64,000 bases of DNA from Polyodon spathula (lineage: Eukaryota; Chordata; Actinopteri; Acipenseriformes; Polyodontidae), in NCBI RefSeq assembly GCF_017654505.1, contig NC_054543.1, forward strand, positions 23,164,339 to 23,228,338, in the 5' to 3' direction. Position numbers and translations under genes: made by a program. Of this stretch, positions 24,231 to 35,247 are shown piece after piece. Within the stretch, counting starts at the first letter, position 1; every line of letters begins with the position of its first letter. The notes beneath the pieces are model-generated. The model was given only the letters and a program-made list of their open reading frames with translations, had not been told where the DNA came from and did not search any database.

Positions 24231-26285
24231 TGCTCAGCAGTGAGGAAGTAACTTTAGATTGAGCAGAATCGCTCAGTTGAGCACAGCTTACTAAACCAGA
24301 CTCTTAATACCTTCTGACACATAACCAGTCGGCTTCTGCCCACTGACTCTCCTTGGCAAAGGAGTTCTGTGTTGTTTTGATTTCTACGCTGCAATACAGA
24401 AATGAACACTGCCGTTCGGGCTACAGCATAGCCAACTAAACATTGCATTTACTAACCCGGCAGCTCTGACGAGCTGCAACCACAAACACAGAGAGCACAC
24501 ATTAAAAGGTCACATTCTGATCTTTCTCACCCTGACAGAGAGCACCCTCAGCTGAATCAAATTAGCTGGAGAGCTGCGTGCTTATCCAGTTCAACAATAA
24601 ACTTTACAACCAAAGCAAGGGCATGGACACAGACAGTGTGTGGTAAACAGTTTTGTACCGCTCGACTTTTGATGCCTCTTCTGCTTTTAGTAGTTTTACC
24701 ACTGAGTTTTTGAAGTTATGGTTGAATGAACCATGAAAACCTGTTATAGACTGTTGAGCTGTCAGTCTTGGTCCATTCCCTTCTACTCATGCCGATATTC
24801 CCTTTTACACAGACATTTGGTGTCTGTGTGCTGGACTTCTAGTTTGTCTTCAGTTGTATTATTGTGTCTCTAATGGAGCTGTGAGGCCTGACAGTGATAC
24901 AAAGTAATCCCTGAAAGTGTGAGGATGAGAAGGTGACTCTGTAGTAGAAGGGCCTGCCTGCCACCCAGTCTCCAGACACAAGTCAGGAAGAGTCCATAAA
25001 CAGGAAAGATCATAATAAGACACATCACAAAGTTATTAGACATTATATAACAAGAGGATTGTCTCTGGGATTCCAAGCCATGTGATTGAATAGACAAACA
25101 TCACAAATGCTCTTGTTCACAGCAAAGTATAGCACTGGTCCTGGAGTTAGTGCTTAGAGAACATTGGTGCTGGAGTTAGGACCAATCAAATGTAAACATG
25201 AACAAAGTACAAATGATGATGTAGATGAGTAAATAATAGTTGAATGGATTTGCTTGTTGGTGTGTTGGACACTGCTCTCACTAATCATACATTTTGTGTG
25301 AATGCATTACTGTAAAGTGCCTGGCTCTGATTTGAGTCATGGTAATAGTGTACTGTACAAACGGAGAGGGAAATGTGGAGACTTGAGGATATAGTTTGAT
25401 ATATTCAGTATGGTGTATCATCACTTCCTTTTCATGATCCTGATTTACACCAGATGCCAGAGCGCCATTTTTAATATGTAACCAATTTGCAGCTTTTTTT
25501 GATGGGCTTACATTAGCAGCTGACCTTAATATGGAGACAGTGAAGTTCCACATGTGTGTTCCATTACTGTCTTCTGCTGCAAAAGAACGACTGGGTTCTG
25601 AGTCATACATGAGGCACCAGTATTAATCTTCAAAGGCTTGCTACTTAAAGTCTCGCTAGTTTCGCACAGAAAATGATTTCAAACACTTTGCCGTAGGCTG
25701 CGCACTGATCTAAATTAATGGGCAGATAGATTTTGCTTCAGTGCAAAATAGACACCGTTATTGTTCCAAAGAAAGAAACATTTGCAATGCATTAGGTAAA
25801 TTCTTATGTGTTTAGTAATTATAAACATTTAAAAAACGTATACATAATGTATTGCACACTGAGTATTAATCTACGTAATTAAACAGTGCTGGATAATGGC
25901 TTTATCACAGATGCAATATAAGCAGATATTAAGTCTCTAGGGACTCTACAGGGAATTGCTGTACCTTATCTGCACTGAAGTTCATAATATAGTATTTGCA
26001 CTACATGAAAGCCTCTTCTTTTTAAAAAGATTGGTTGCATTTTTGCAGTAAGTATGTTTGGTGTACTAAATACAATTGTCTAAAATAACATCAGTCAAAA
26101 TATATAAGAAAAAAAATGCTTAAGCGTTTCACCAAGTTATGAAGCAGAGCTATTTAACATAAACATGTACGTCATATGTATTAGAAATGCCTTATTATAC
26201 ACTGAATAGTTTAAACGTTTCATTTTTAGTTTCTAGGAATACCGCTTGCTATTATTGTTGTATTTTTGAAAGTTGATGCTCTGCC

Positions 26286-26295
26286 TTATAAATAC
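26286..26295 (+). promoter_or_regulatory. TATA-like box of the presumed COL6A2 promoter
   Basis: TTATAAATAC lies about 340 bases upstream of the splice donor that ends the presumed first exon. It would place a start site near 26315-26325. This rests on motif and position only, and a TATA-less start further downstream is equally possible. Confidence 0.35.
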
Positions 26296-26319
26296 CGTAG
26301 TCACTGACATCGTTTACAA

Positions 26320-26626
26320 TTAGCAGGAGCGCTGTCGGATGATTGTGGATCCACAGCGCCATCTGGTGGATATGTAAGGCATTGCTGTAAGAGTTGTTAT
26401 GGTAAGAAGCCCCGACGCTGTTCGAAAGAGGAGGGATCGTCTTTAAGAAGGCTGATGCTGACGTGCTCTCTCCACCACTCCCAGTCTCAATCCGCTTTTT
26501 GCTTTTTCATTTCTCTTCAACTTCTCAAATATTTTTAAACAATGAAGAAGTGAAAAGAAGCCATTGGATACGAATTATCAAGACTCTTGTAGGAGGAAGA
26601 GAACGTTTTGTCTTTCTTTCTCCCAG
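26320..26626 (+). other. COL6A2: Probable non-coding exon 1 of COL6A2 (5' UTR); the start is approximate
   Basis: A pyrimidine-rich stretch ends in CCCAG|GTATGT, a good donor at 26627. It lies after the only promoter-like block upstream of the coding start. Human COL6A2 also has a non-coding first exon, with the ATG in exon 2. The stretch contains a minimal upstream reading frame, ATG AAG AAG TGA, at 26542-26553. The 5' boundary is a guess from the TATA-like box. Intron 1 would be 26627-34807. Confidence 0.5.
26353..26370 (+). promoter_or_regulatory. CTCF-like binding motif at the 5' end of COL6A2
   Basis: The string ACAGCGCCATCTGGTGGA agrees with the known CTCF core (AGCGCC-CCCTGGTGG type) at about 14 of 17 positions. 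It falls between the TATA-like box and the first donor site, so it would sit at the promoter or in the 5' untranslated exon. Binding is inferred. Confidence 0.45.
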
Positions 26627-27500
26627 GTATGTCTAAGTTCTGTGAAAGTGCAGCTTTTCTAACCTAGTTTATAAAAGTCTTTGGGAATTTTATTTGTAGT
26701 ACTGTAATTAATTACATATCTAACCAGCACCATTTTATATGCTGTCCAAAGTTTGATTTCTTTGTTATTTAGAAAATATTTTTGGTATGTTTTTGGTTGA
26801 ATACCCATTTTAGTAAAATGTTTTCATAAATCTACAGTCTGTAAATTGTTGTATGTCAATAATGTAGAAAATGTTGGTAAATAACATACTGGCTGTCCTT
26901 CTCTGCAGATGAGAGCGCAACGTTTATTTAATTGTGTCTATTCTTATAATTTAATTATGTCTAAATTTCCAATTGCATTCTAGCACAGGTTTGCAAGATC
27001 TCATCCTTAATGCAAGAAGATTAACTTTTGAAAACCCTTTGAGTTTAGTAGCTTACAATGGCCTTTCCTATGTATGAAGTGTAAAAGCTTATGAAAATGG
27101 GTTCATTTAGTAATTTGCTGATATGTATGTGAGCATAAACTTTTAATATCTGGTGTCTTGAATAAGTAAACAGGCATACCAAGTAAATACTATAGAATGC
27201 TTAATACAATTAAAATAACTGATCGCCTTGCTGCTTGTGAGTTCCTGACTGTAATTCTCAAAACGAATTACTGAAGCAGAAAAAGAACAAACTAGTAAAG
27301 CCATTTTTAGGTTTCCATTGCAAAATACTAATCCTGACCCAAACAAATTCAATGTTTTGTAAATAATTGTTAATGGGTCTTTTATAAAGAAACAAGTGCA
27401 GATCTTGTGAGGAGACGCTTAGCTTCATATCGTGTCAAGATGCAAGTAGACTCTGTGTGCTTGCTTCCCATGTGAAGTGCTTTTTTTTTTTTTTTTTTGC
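26627..27500. other. Start of COL6A2 intron 1, apparently unique sequence
   Basis: AT-rich sequence with no coding frame of note. A poly-T run at 27481-27498 marks the edge of the SINE that follows. I recognise no repeat in it. Confidence 0.6.
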
Positions 27501-27720
27501 AAAGAGGCTGGGTGGCGCAGTGGGTTAATGCACTACCTCTGGATGCCTGAGTTCAAATCTGGCTTTGATCACAAGTGTAATGAGTTTAGTCAGTGGCCTG
27601 AGCCTAGCCCCCTGTACTGTCTATCCCTGTGAAATGGCTGCATTCCTGCCTGTGTCTGATGTTATCTTTCTTTGGTAGTGTTTCTGGTTTGTAGCATTGA
27701 AAACTGTATCACTGCCCCTT
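27501..27720 (+). mobile_element. tRNA-derived SINE, intron 1
   Basis: A polymerase III promoter is visible: an A-box-like GGTGGCGCAGTGGGTT near 27511-27526 and a B-box-like GAGTTCAAATC near 27550-27560, with spacing as in a tRNA head. A non-tRNA body follows. It differs from the SINE at 2688. The 3' end is uncertain. Confidence 0.6.
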
Positions 27721-28047
27721 CTGTTGTGCCGGGTATCTTCAAGTTATTTGCCTGTTTTTTTAGAATATTGCAACACAGCATTATACATTTCAATTTGAAA
27801 CTTCTATTTCCTGGTAACTAACCACTTCCTGGGCTGTAGGCCACAATGTCTGAATGCAGTTAGACTGTTGGAGTGAATCTGGCCTACAGTACAGGAAGTG
27901 AATTCACACAATAAATTAAATGGAGTCTATCTGTGTGCAATAAAAGTGGTTCACATGATTTCAGATTGAAAACAGTTGTCTCTGTAAGGTCCCACGGTTG
28001 GGTAGTGCATTCAAAGCAAAGATATTACCATGAAGACCAAGGAGCTT

Positions 28048-28675
28048 TGTGGCAAAATGCCCGCCCCTGTGTGTATTTTGTGTTGTATGTTGTGTGTTAA
28101 TGTTGGTGTATAGTCATTGGTACACGGGATATAAACGGGTCTGTGTAACACGAGTGTTCAAAATGTATATTTGTATTTAGGCACGAGGATTGCACAGCAC
28201 TTCACGTGCAAGTAAGAAGTAATAATATGTGAGCACGGGGAATTGCTTTTTTAATTCATGTGCATTTATACCGCGACTCCAATTGAATGATTGATTAGTA
28301 ATTGAGTCTCGGTACAGCTGCATAAAAGCTGCATGCTTTCACTTACTCGGGGTTGTGTGTTCGGTGAGTGGAGAACGGGATTGGAGACGGAGGTAATAAT
28401 AATAATTGTAATAATAATTATAGTAACAGTTCAAATATCTGCTCACCGTGTTTTGTTTAGTGTTAGTCCGTTTTTGTTTCATCTCTTTGTTTTGGCGAAT
28501 GTGCCGTGTCCTGTGTTTTTGTTTGTCTTACAACCTTTTATTTTCTGTCTGTCTGTGCACTGTTAAATGCTGAGCAAGACCATTCGCTCAGCTCCACCCA
28601 ACTCCACCTCTCTGTCGTTTATTTCCTGGTTCCTGTTTCTGGTCTGAAGTCACCCACTCCAGCTGTCTTTTGACA
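28048..28675 (+). mobile_element. Solo LTR, family A, inserted in the Tc1 element
   Basis: It starts TGTGGCAAAATGCCC and ends CTTTTGACA. The 5-bp duplications AGCTT at 28043-28047 and 28676-28680 flank it, and removing one rejoins the Tc1 sequence. At 628 bp with no internal region it is a recombined solo LTR. Relatives: 11932-12492, 13935-16173, 23535-24051 and a partial copy near 9860-10208. Confidence 0.88.
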
Positions 28676-28680
28676 AGCTT

Positions 28681-29690
28681 TCAAAACAACTCTGGGATAA
28701 AGCTGTGGAAAGGCACAGATCAGGGGAAGGGTATAAAAAGATTTCAAAGGCATTGAATATCCCTTGGAGCACAGTCAAGTCGATCATTAAGAAGTGATAT
28801 ACGGCACCACCCAGAATCTGCTTAGAGCAGGCCATCCTCCCAAACTGAGCAGCCGAGTAAGAAGGGCATTGGTCAGAGAAGCCAGCAAGAGGCCAATGAC
28901 AACTCTGAAAGATCTACTGTGTTCCATGGCTGAGATGGAAGAAACTGTCCAGGTGTCAACAATAGCTGAGGTACTCCACAAATCTGGCCTGTATGGAGTG
29001 TATGTATGTAGTGGCAAGAAGGAAGCCATTTCTGAAAGAAGCCCATGTAAAATCCTGCTTGGAATTTGCAAAAAGCTATGTGGGAGACTCTGAAAAGATG
29101 TGCCAAAATATTCTGTGGTCCGATGAAACAAAAATTGAGCTATTTGGCCTAAATGCAAAGCGTTATGTCTGGTGCAAACCCAACACAGCACATCACTCGG
29201 GTAACACCATCCCTACTGTGAGGCATGGTGGTGGCAGCATCATGCTATCGGGATGCTTTTCATCAGCAGGGACTGGGAAGCTTGTCAGGGTAGAGGGCAA
29301 AATGGATGGAGCTAAATATAGGCAAATACTTGAGGAAAACCTGCTTCAGTCTGCAAAAGACCTAAGACTGGGCATGGTGAGTCACCTTTCAGCAGGACAA
29401 TGTCCTCAAGCACACAGCTAAAGTGACACTGGAGTGACTTAAAAACAAGAACGTGAATGTCCTACAGTGGCCCAGTTAAAGCCAGGACTTGAATCCAATT
29501 GAGAATCTGTGGCAAGACTTGAAGATTGATGTCCACCAACGATCTTCATCCAACTTGACAGAGTTTGAACAATTTTGCCAAGAAGAATGGGTGAATATTG
29601 CATGATCCAGATGTGCAAACCTGGTAGAGACTTAACCCAAAAGACTCACAGCTGTAATTGCTGCTAAAGGTCGTTCTACCAAATATTGAC
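28681..29690 (+). pseudogene. Tc1-type transposase remnant
   Basis: Fragments of a DDE transposase read in at least two frames. The clearest run is 28993-29421, with LWSDETKIELFG and GGGSIMLSGCFSSAGTG. Stops and frameshifts on either side make it non-functional. A second copy of the family lies at 6838-7830. Confidence 0.75.
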
Positions 29691-29720
29691 TCAGGGGGGG
29701 TGAATACTTATCTAACCAAG

Positions 29721-30969
29721 TGTGGCAGGAAATGGCGTTGCGGTGACGCAGACCAGAAGGAGGAACAACAAAAACAAAGATACGGTGCAGTGGCGCGTGC
29801 GCTGTTTTATTTAAAGCAAACAACAAATAAATAAAATATTTGAACAAAAATAAACACTTGCTCACAGAGCAGAAATAAAACAATTAAACTAAATAAATCT
29901 CGAACACAAATAATGAATTAAGGTCCGGCTGGGCAGTAGCCTTCACGGATCCTTATATTCTTTTAAATTTACTTTCTCCTCTCTCACCCCTCGCTCGCTG
30001 TCATTCCTCCTCTGAACACCCACCCCAAGTGCAGAGAGCTGCAGGTATTTATGCAGGTGACCATCTCCCAATTAGCAACAAATTAGTCACTTAACTAATT
30101 CGGGAGATGGCCACTGTGAGGCGTGTGAGTACAAATGGATTTTCCAGACAGTGATTTACATGTAACAATTAAAATTTTATTTAATATTACACGAAAAAAA
30201 AAAGAAAAATAATAAAGAAGGATGTGAGGGAGGGAGTGCGGGAGTAATCAAAAATAAAGGAACGGAAGCCTCTTAGTCCTCTTCGCGTTCTGCTTAAATC
30301 CAGAAATAAAACAAAAAGGAATAAAAACAGAAAAGAACCAAGTTAGTAAGGCCTCCGTTCGTGACACAGTCCAACCTCCCAAGTACTTCCCTCCAGCCTT
30401 TTTTTCCCCGCCTCTATTCCTTAGGACCAACCCCGAACACAGTAGCACATTCCCTTTAGTATGCAAACCCCGCCCCGGTAGTCAGTGGATCACCAATCCC
30501 AAACTGACAGGTATCCTTAATTTCACTTGACTCCAGTGGCTGGAATTTACATACTCGTACTTCCGCCCCTCACCAAGGTGCCGCCCCTCAAAAAGATGAC
30601 TTTTGTCATGGTCACAAGACCTTGGTAAGGGAAATCCCGAGTTGGTTTGATGCCTTCTACTGTTGGGAGGCTGAATTGCAGACCGAAACCCCTTTGACTC
30701 ATCACAGCCACCTTCTGCACGAGTTTCTTAATGTGGATGGGGCTTCCCCTCTACGCTGCAAAACAATAACAAAACTAAAGTACAGCTACGCTGTCATACA
30801 AAATAATAAACAAACAAAACACACGCCGGTTTGCCGTCATCTATAAAACACAAAAATAAAACAATAAACAAATACAAAATAACAACACAGGGGCAGAGGG
30901 GGAGACCCAGTTCTAAAAATAAACAAACAATACGAATAAACAGCAGGGCTTTCCTACCGCCCTGCTACA
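29721..30969 (-). mobile_element. Solo LTR, family C, inserted in the Tc1 element and itself interrupted
   Basis: On the + strand it reads TGTGGCAGGAAATGG to GCCCTGCTACA, flanked by CCAAG at 29716-29720 and 30970-30974. The orientation follows from the related copy at 8593-9218. Without the nested LTR it is about 652 bp. The interior matches the 8.6-kb copy in reverse, for example the GGAGATGG / CACCTTCTGCAC segment split by the nested insertion. Confidence 0.85.
30115..30706 (-). mobile_element. Solo LTR, family D, nested in the family C LTR
   Basis: It reads TGTGAGGCGTGTGAG to GACTCATCACA (592 bp) and is flanked by GCCAC at 30110-30114 and 30707-30711. A second copy of nearly equal length lies at 51656-52248. 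The strand is provisional. Confidence 0.87.
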
Positions 30970-31333
30970 CCAAGATATTTCAGTTTTTTTATTTTCCATT
31001 AACTGTTGTTTCACAAAAAAAATTCTCTTGCCTCTTCAAAGTGCTGAGTAGGTTGTATAAATCAAAGGGAAAAAAGTCCCAATTAAATGCATCATGATTT
31101 CAGGTTGTAATGCAACAAACTGTGAAAACGTCCAAGGGGGGTGAGTACTTACTATAGGCACTGTAGCAGCAGCATCAGGCTTGTTTGCTTCAATAACATT
31201 TAAACAGATCCATTTTAGTCAATATTTAAAACCCTCACAAGATAAAGCCAACTGACCTGGATTTCCACACTTAACTTATTAAGTTGTGTTAATAATATGC
31301 CTTCATTTAACCCTCTGCTGCCCTGTGTCCAAT

Positions 31334-32321
31334 TGTGGCAAAGTGGCTGCTGATTGTGAACAGGTGCAGAGGTGATGCAGTGCAGGAATAATCCAGTAAT
31401 CTGGTTTGGAAAGCTTTATTTTTCTTTTTAATCTGGGTCTGGTGACCAAAAGAATAAGCCCCGGCAATATACAACAATGTGTAATGCGTGCCTTCCCTAG
31501 AGCCAGAGAGGGGGGAGGATCTGCTGCCGCTCCCAGAGCCAGAGAGGGAGGATCCGCCGCCGCTCTCAGAGCCCAGAAGGGAGGAGCTATGGCCCAAGGA
31601 TGCCTGCCTTGCACCGCCCAAGGATGCCTGCCTTGCACCGCTCAGGGATGCCACGCCCGCTCCGCTCAGGGATGACACATTTGGATCGCCTGGGGTTGCC
31701 TGCTGCTCTGCATCGCCTGGGGCTGCTGGTGGACGACCCAGATTGCCTCCTGTTAAACCAAAAAGATCCGGGAGGTCCGGGTGGCGCATGGCTGAAACGG
31801 TTGCTCACCCCGGGGTTGCAGCACCTCTAGGCCTCGGGGAGTACTGTTTAGCTTAGGTGGCGCCTGGTCGCTGGTGGTTCCTGATGGGGGCTCCCCTGTA
31901 TTAACTATGTACCGATTGTGGCAGAGCAAAGATCTGCCGTGGGGGGGGGGGGGGGGGGGGGGGGGGAGTGTGTGGCAGAGCAAAGCTTTGCCCTTTTTAA
32001 ATTGGCAGGGATGGGGTTAATTTCCCCTACCTGCCTGGGTTTATTATGTTCAGGTGGCTGGGGATGATTAGTTGATTAGATGATTAACTTAATTAACAAT
32101 CAATCAATGCCCAGCCACCTGACATAAAAGGAGGGCTCTGCTTCCCATTAGGAGGAGGGAGCTGAGGAAGCAGGTTGGTGGGGTTTTTGTTTGTGATTTT
32201 TGAATCCAGTGAAGGCATCGCCCAGCCTGGAAACCTTAATTTTGTAAGTTTTGGTTTTTGTCTTTTTGTGTTTAAATCCCTTTGTTTTGGCCCTTGTGCC
32301 CTTTTGTGTTAATTTATAATA

Positions 32322-32360
<39 letters not shown>

Positions 32361-33557
32361 AACTGCAGTCTGTCTCTGGGCCTTTATCCACTCGCCAGCC
32401 TGTCGCACCCGGCTATACACAACAATGTGTGAAGCGCGGGGATAACGAAAACAGGGCACAGTCCTGAACAAAAACAAACACACCGTCACCAGTCCTGGGT
32501 GAGTGCAGTTGTGCTGGTGGTCAGTGCAAACACAGGTAGTGTGGTGTGCAGTGGTGCTCTGGAAAGTGCTGACCCTTGGCGACAGCTCTGGAGTTGTACT
32601 TTAACTGTCTAAAAGTGAAAACAGACAATTAACAGGACAGACACAATAACACACAACATGTATTTCCTTTTACACACTGAGAGCCGCTCTTTCAATCCTC
32701 TCTCCAACCGTTTACCCAAAAGAAAGAAAAGATCAGCGTTACCCTGGCCCCTATATGTAATCCTGCATGACATCTAGGTAAACGGTTGCAGCTGCCTTAT
32801 TACTTGCAGCTGCCCCTCGTTTACTTTTCAGGTCAAGACGGTCTTGCAACAGAGTCCCACTTCTTTCCAGGCTGACCGACTTCCTGGTCCCAGAAACGAA
32901 CTGTCAGGCCAGCCCTTCCAGATACTTCTCCTTCTGTTCTTTAGCGCCCTCACAGGTCGGGAGGGAAATTTATCACCAGAACTCATTATCTTTCTGTCAC
33001 AGCCTCACAATACTAAACACAGTCACCAGTCCGGGGTGTGTGTATTAGTGCTCGTGGTGGGTGGTAACAGGTATATTTTGTGACTGTTGTGAAGTGCAAT
33101 TCCAGCTTGTGCTGGCCCAGAAGCGACAGCTCCAGAAATGTGTTTAGCTGTCTGGTGGTTCAACAAACAAGACAATTACTAACAACACGAAAAACAAACA
33201 AACACTCACAAAATACTTGTACAATGCTTTCTCTGTGTCTCACACGGTCCTTCCAGTTTCTCAATATAAACCAAGCGAAGGAAAAGATTTCCGATTTTCC
33301 GGCCCCTTTATGCTATCACGCATGACCCCTTGATAAACGATTGCAGCTGCCTTTATTGCCTGCAGGTGCTATCTCTTTTACCTTCCGGGTCAATACGTTC
33401 CTGCAACAGAGTCTCGTTTCCTTCCAGGCTGACCAACTTCCTGACCTAGGAAATGAACTGTCAGGCCAGCCCGTCCAAGGACTTCGCTTTCGCTACTTAG
33501 TGCCCTCACAGGTCGGGAGGGAGATTTACAACCAGAACTCATTATCTTTCTGTCACA
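31334..33557 (-). mobile_element. Composite LTR element, family B, intron 1
   Basis: The outer ends are TGTGGCAAAGTGG and TTTCTGTCACA, with duplications CCAAT at 31329-31333 and 33558-33562, so the whole block behaves as one insertion. Inside are the end of one LTR (to about 31495), an insertion of another element (about 31496-32407), the rest of that LTR (to about 33001) and a second, partial LTR copy (about 33002-33557). No pol region remains. Confidence 0.7.
31496..32407 (+). mobile_element. Truncated pol-less LTR element nested in the family B element
   Basis: The + strand carries a degenerate proline-rich coding repeat (PKDACLAP-type units, about 31580-31660) like that of the minus-strand elements at 10.2-17.5 kb. 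A G-rich tract follows (G run 31941-31966), then an LTR from TGTGGCAGAGC at 31971 to CTGTCGCA at 32407. The left part, including the 5' LTR, is missing. A T run of about 35 lies at 32325-32359 inside the LTR. Confidence 0.6.
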
Positions 33558-34807
33558 CCAATATATCTGATATTGAGAAAATAGGCATTAAATAGATATG
33601 GGAACATATACAGGGCAGAAAAGGGTTAAGTTGAAATGACACACAATATAAAAGTAAATGTAATATAAGAGTAAAAAGAAAATATGAGGCAGGTATAATT
33701 AATACATGATATAATACATTACAGCCTGAGTCTCTATTCTCTCCAGTCTGGAGAAATGAAAGCGAGCAGGGCTACCCTAGTCGGCAGATTGACTGCACTA
33801 TTTCAGTATTGCTGAGGGGCCTCTTCCAAGCTCCACCCTTACCCTTAAATTTCACCTTTGGCCTAATATGGATGTCGTGTTATGATTACTTTCCAGTTTC
33901 CGGTTGATAAAGACTGAGATATTGGCTTCACATTCAGTACTCAGAACACATCTGTATTCTATGATTATCTAGAGCATGTTTGATGAACCTTTTCAAAAAG
34001 CTGCCACCACTGCACAAGCCTCCAGTCTCACTCAAAGACTATTTGAGGAGCTGACTTCATGTATGCAGGGAGTGTTATAGAATCACTGTTAACTGTGTCA
34101 GTGACATGGAGCTCTAATATATTGCAGTCCTATGTCTGTGATGGTTTTTGTAAAGAAAATAAATGTGACATTGATGTAACTGTTTTAGATTGTTCTTACT
34201 GGCCAGCAACAGTCAGTTCCATGCAGTTAATATACTTAAATAACTTAAATAATGAGCAAGCTTATTGTTAATGTAGTGCCACATTACAGTACCGCTTTTT
34301 ACTATGGTCTATCACTTGTGTGTTAATCTAAAAAGCAGAGTTCCGGTTCGAGATGGTGAATTTAAATGTGTTTTTACTGTCCCAATGCGGTATTGATTTA
34401 ATTATAGTGGAATTATGTTTCTGTTTGAACTTAGCTTCCAGCTTTCTGGCAAGAGGCGGCATTTAGACAGACAGCACAGAGGACAGGCCACATGGTCTGA
34501 TTGCAGCTAAACCATTTGGCCTTTGTGCCAGGAAGTAGCTATGATTTCATCAACAGCATTGCTTTTGAAATGTGTGCAGATTCCAAATGACTAAAATACA
34601 AGTAAATAACCACAATATATCCAAGAGAAGGAAGGCTGGCCAGGGATAATACGCACAAAGCCTTTTACCTTTTCTGTACTACTACAGTGCTTTGTTAACC
34701 TAAAATCAATTGAAACATTGCTAGCAGTTGCACGGCAGGACAGGCCAGAGATTAGTTTCCTCCCTCCACTGATTTGTTTTGTGTTCCTTCCTTTCCTTCC
34801 CCTACAG
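33558..34807. other. End of COL6A2 intron 1, apparently unique sequence
   Basis: No reading frame or repeat that I can name. A pyrimidine-rich tract (34770-34800) leads into the exon 2 acceptor. Confidence 0.6.
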
Positions 34808-34909
34808 TAGAGAGGACCCTGGCCACCATGCTGTTGAAGCTTCTCCTCCCTTGCCTGCTGTTCGGAGCTCTGAACCAGGCTCAGCAGGAACCCGTGAAGG
34901 ATTGCTCAG
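34808..34909 (+). CDS. COL6A2: COL6A2 exon 2: translation start and signal peptide
   Basis: The acceptor CCTACAG ends at 34807 and the donor GTAAG begins at 34910. Twenty bases of 5' UTR precede the ATG at 34828-34830, in GCCACCATGC context. Residues 1-27 start [15 protein letters not shown], a typical hydrophobic leader, and the exon ends in phase 1 after DCS. Coding length is 82 nt. Confidence 0.93.
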
Positions 34910-35198
34910 GTAAGAACCTAGCAGCTTTGTTACCAGCTACAACTGCAGGGCAGTCAAGTGCACCAGGAGGTAACTGCCCTTAGTATAGATAAGATTGTAC
35001 TGCCACAGTCAGTACTGTACCACAGCAACAATCAGATTTCTCCTTTCGTACCTTGTCACAAGCAATACACCAACCTGATTATATTGGATTACTTGTGGAC
35101 TAAGCAATAAGACACGGGAAGGTGTGTGTTGCTGTGCAGTCGACAAAAGCATGTTACAGTAAGCAGATAGTACTAGGCTAATCAAAGCTTGCAGTTTC

Positions 35199-35247
<49 letters not shown>

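Larger units (their letters stand above)
27915..31172 (+). mobile_element. Tc1/mariner element broken by solo LTRs, intron 1
   Basis: Four parts of one Tc1 element are recognisable: the 5' leader (27915-28047), the degenerate transposase (28681-29690), the tail up to 29720 and the 3' end with terminal repeat GGCACTGTA (30975-31172). The transposase keeps WSDETKIELFG around the first catalytic aspartate near 29118-29150 but has several frameshifts and stops. The 5' terminal repeat is missing. Two LTR insertions with exact target duplications separate the parts. Confidence 0.8.

Noticed and set aside
1..26285. Search for COL6A1 upstream
   Set aside because: No Gly-X-Y or VWA coding sequence is present; if the neighbour exists it lies outside the window.
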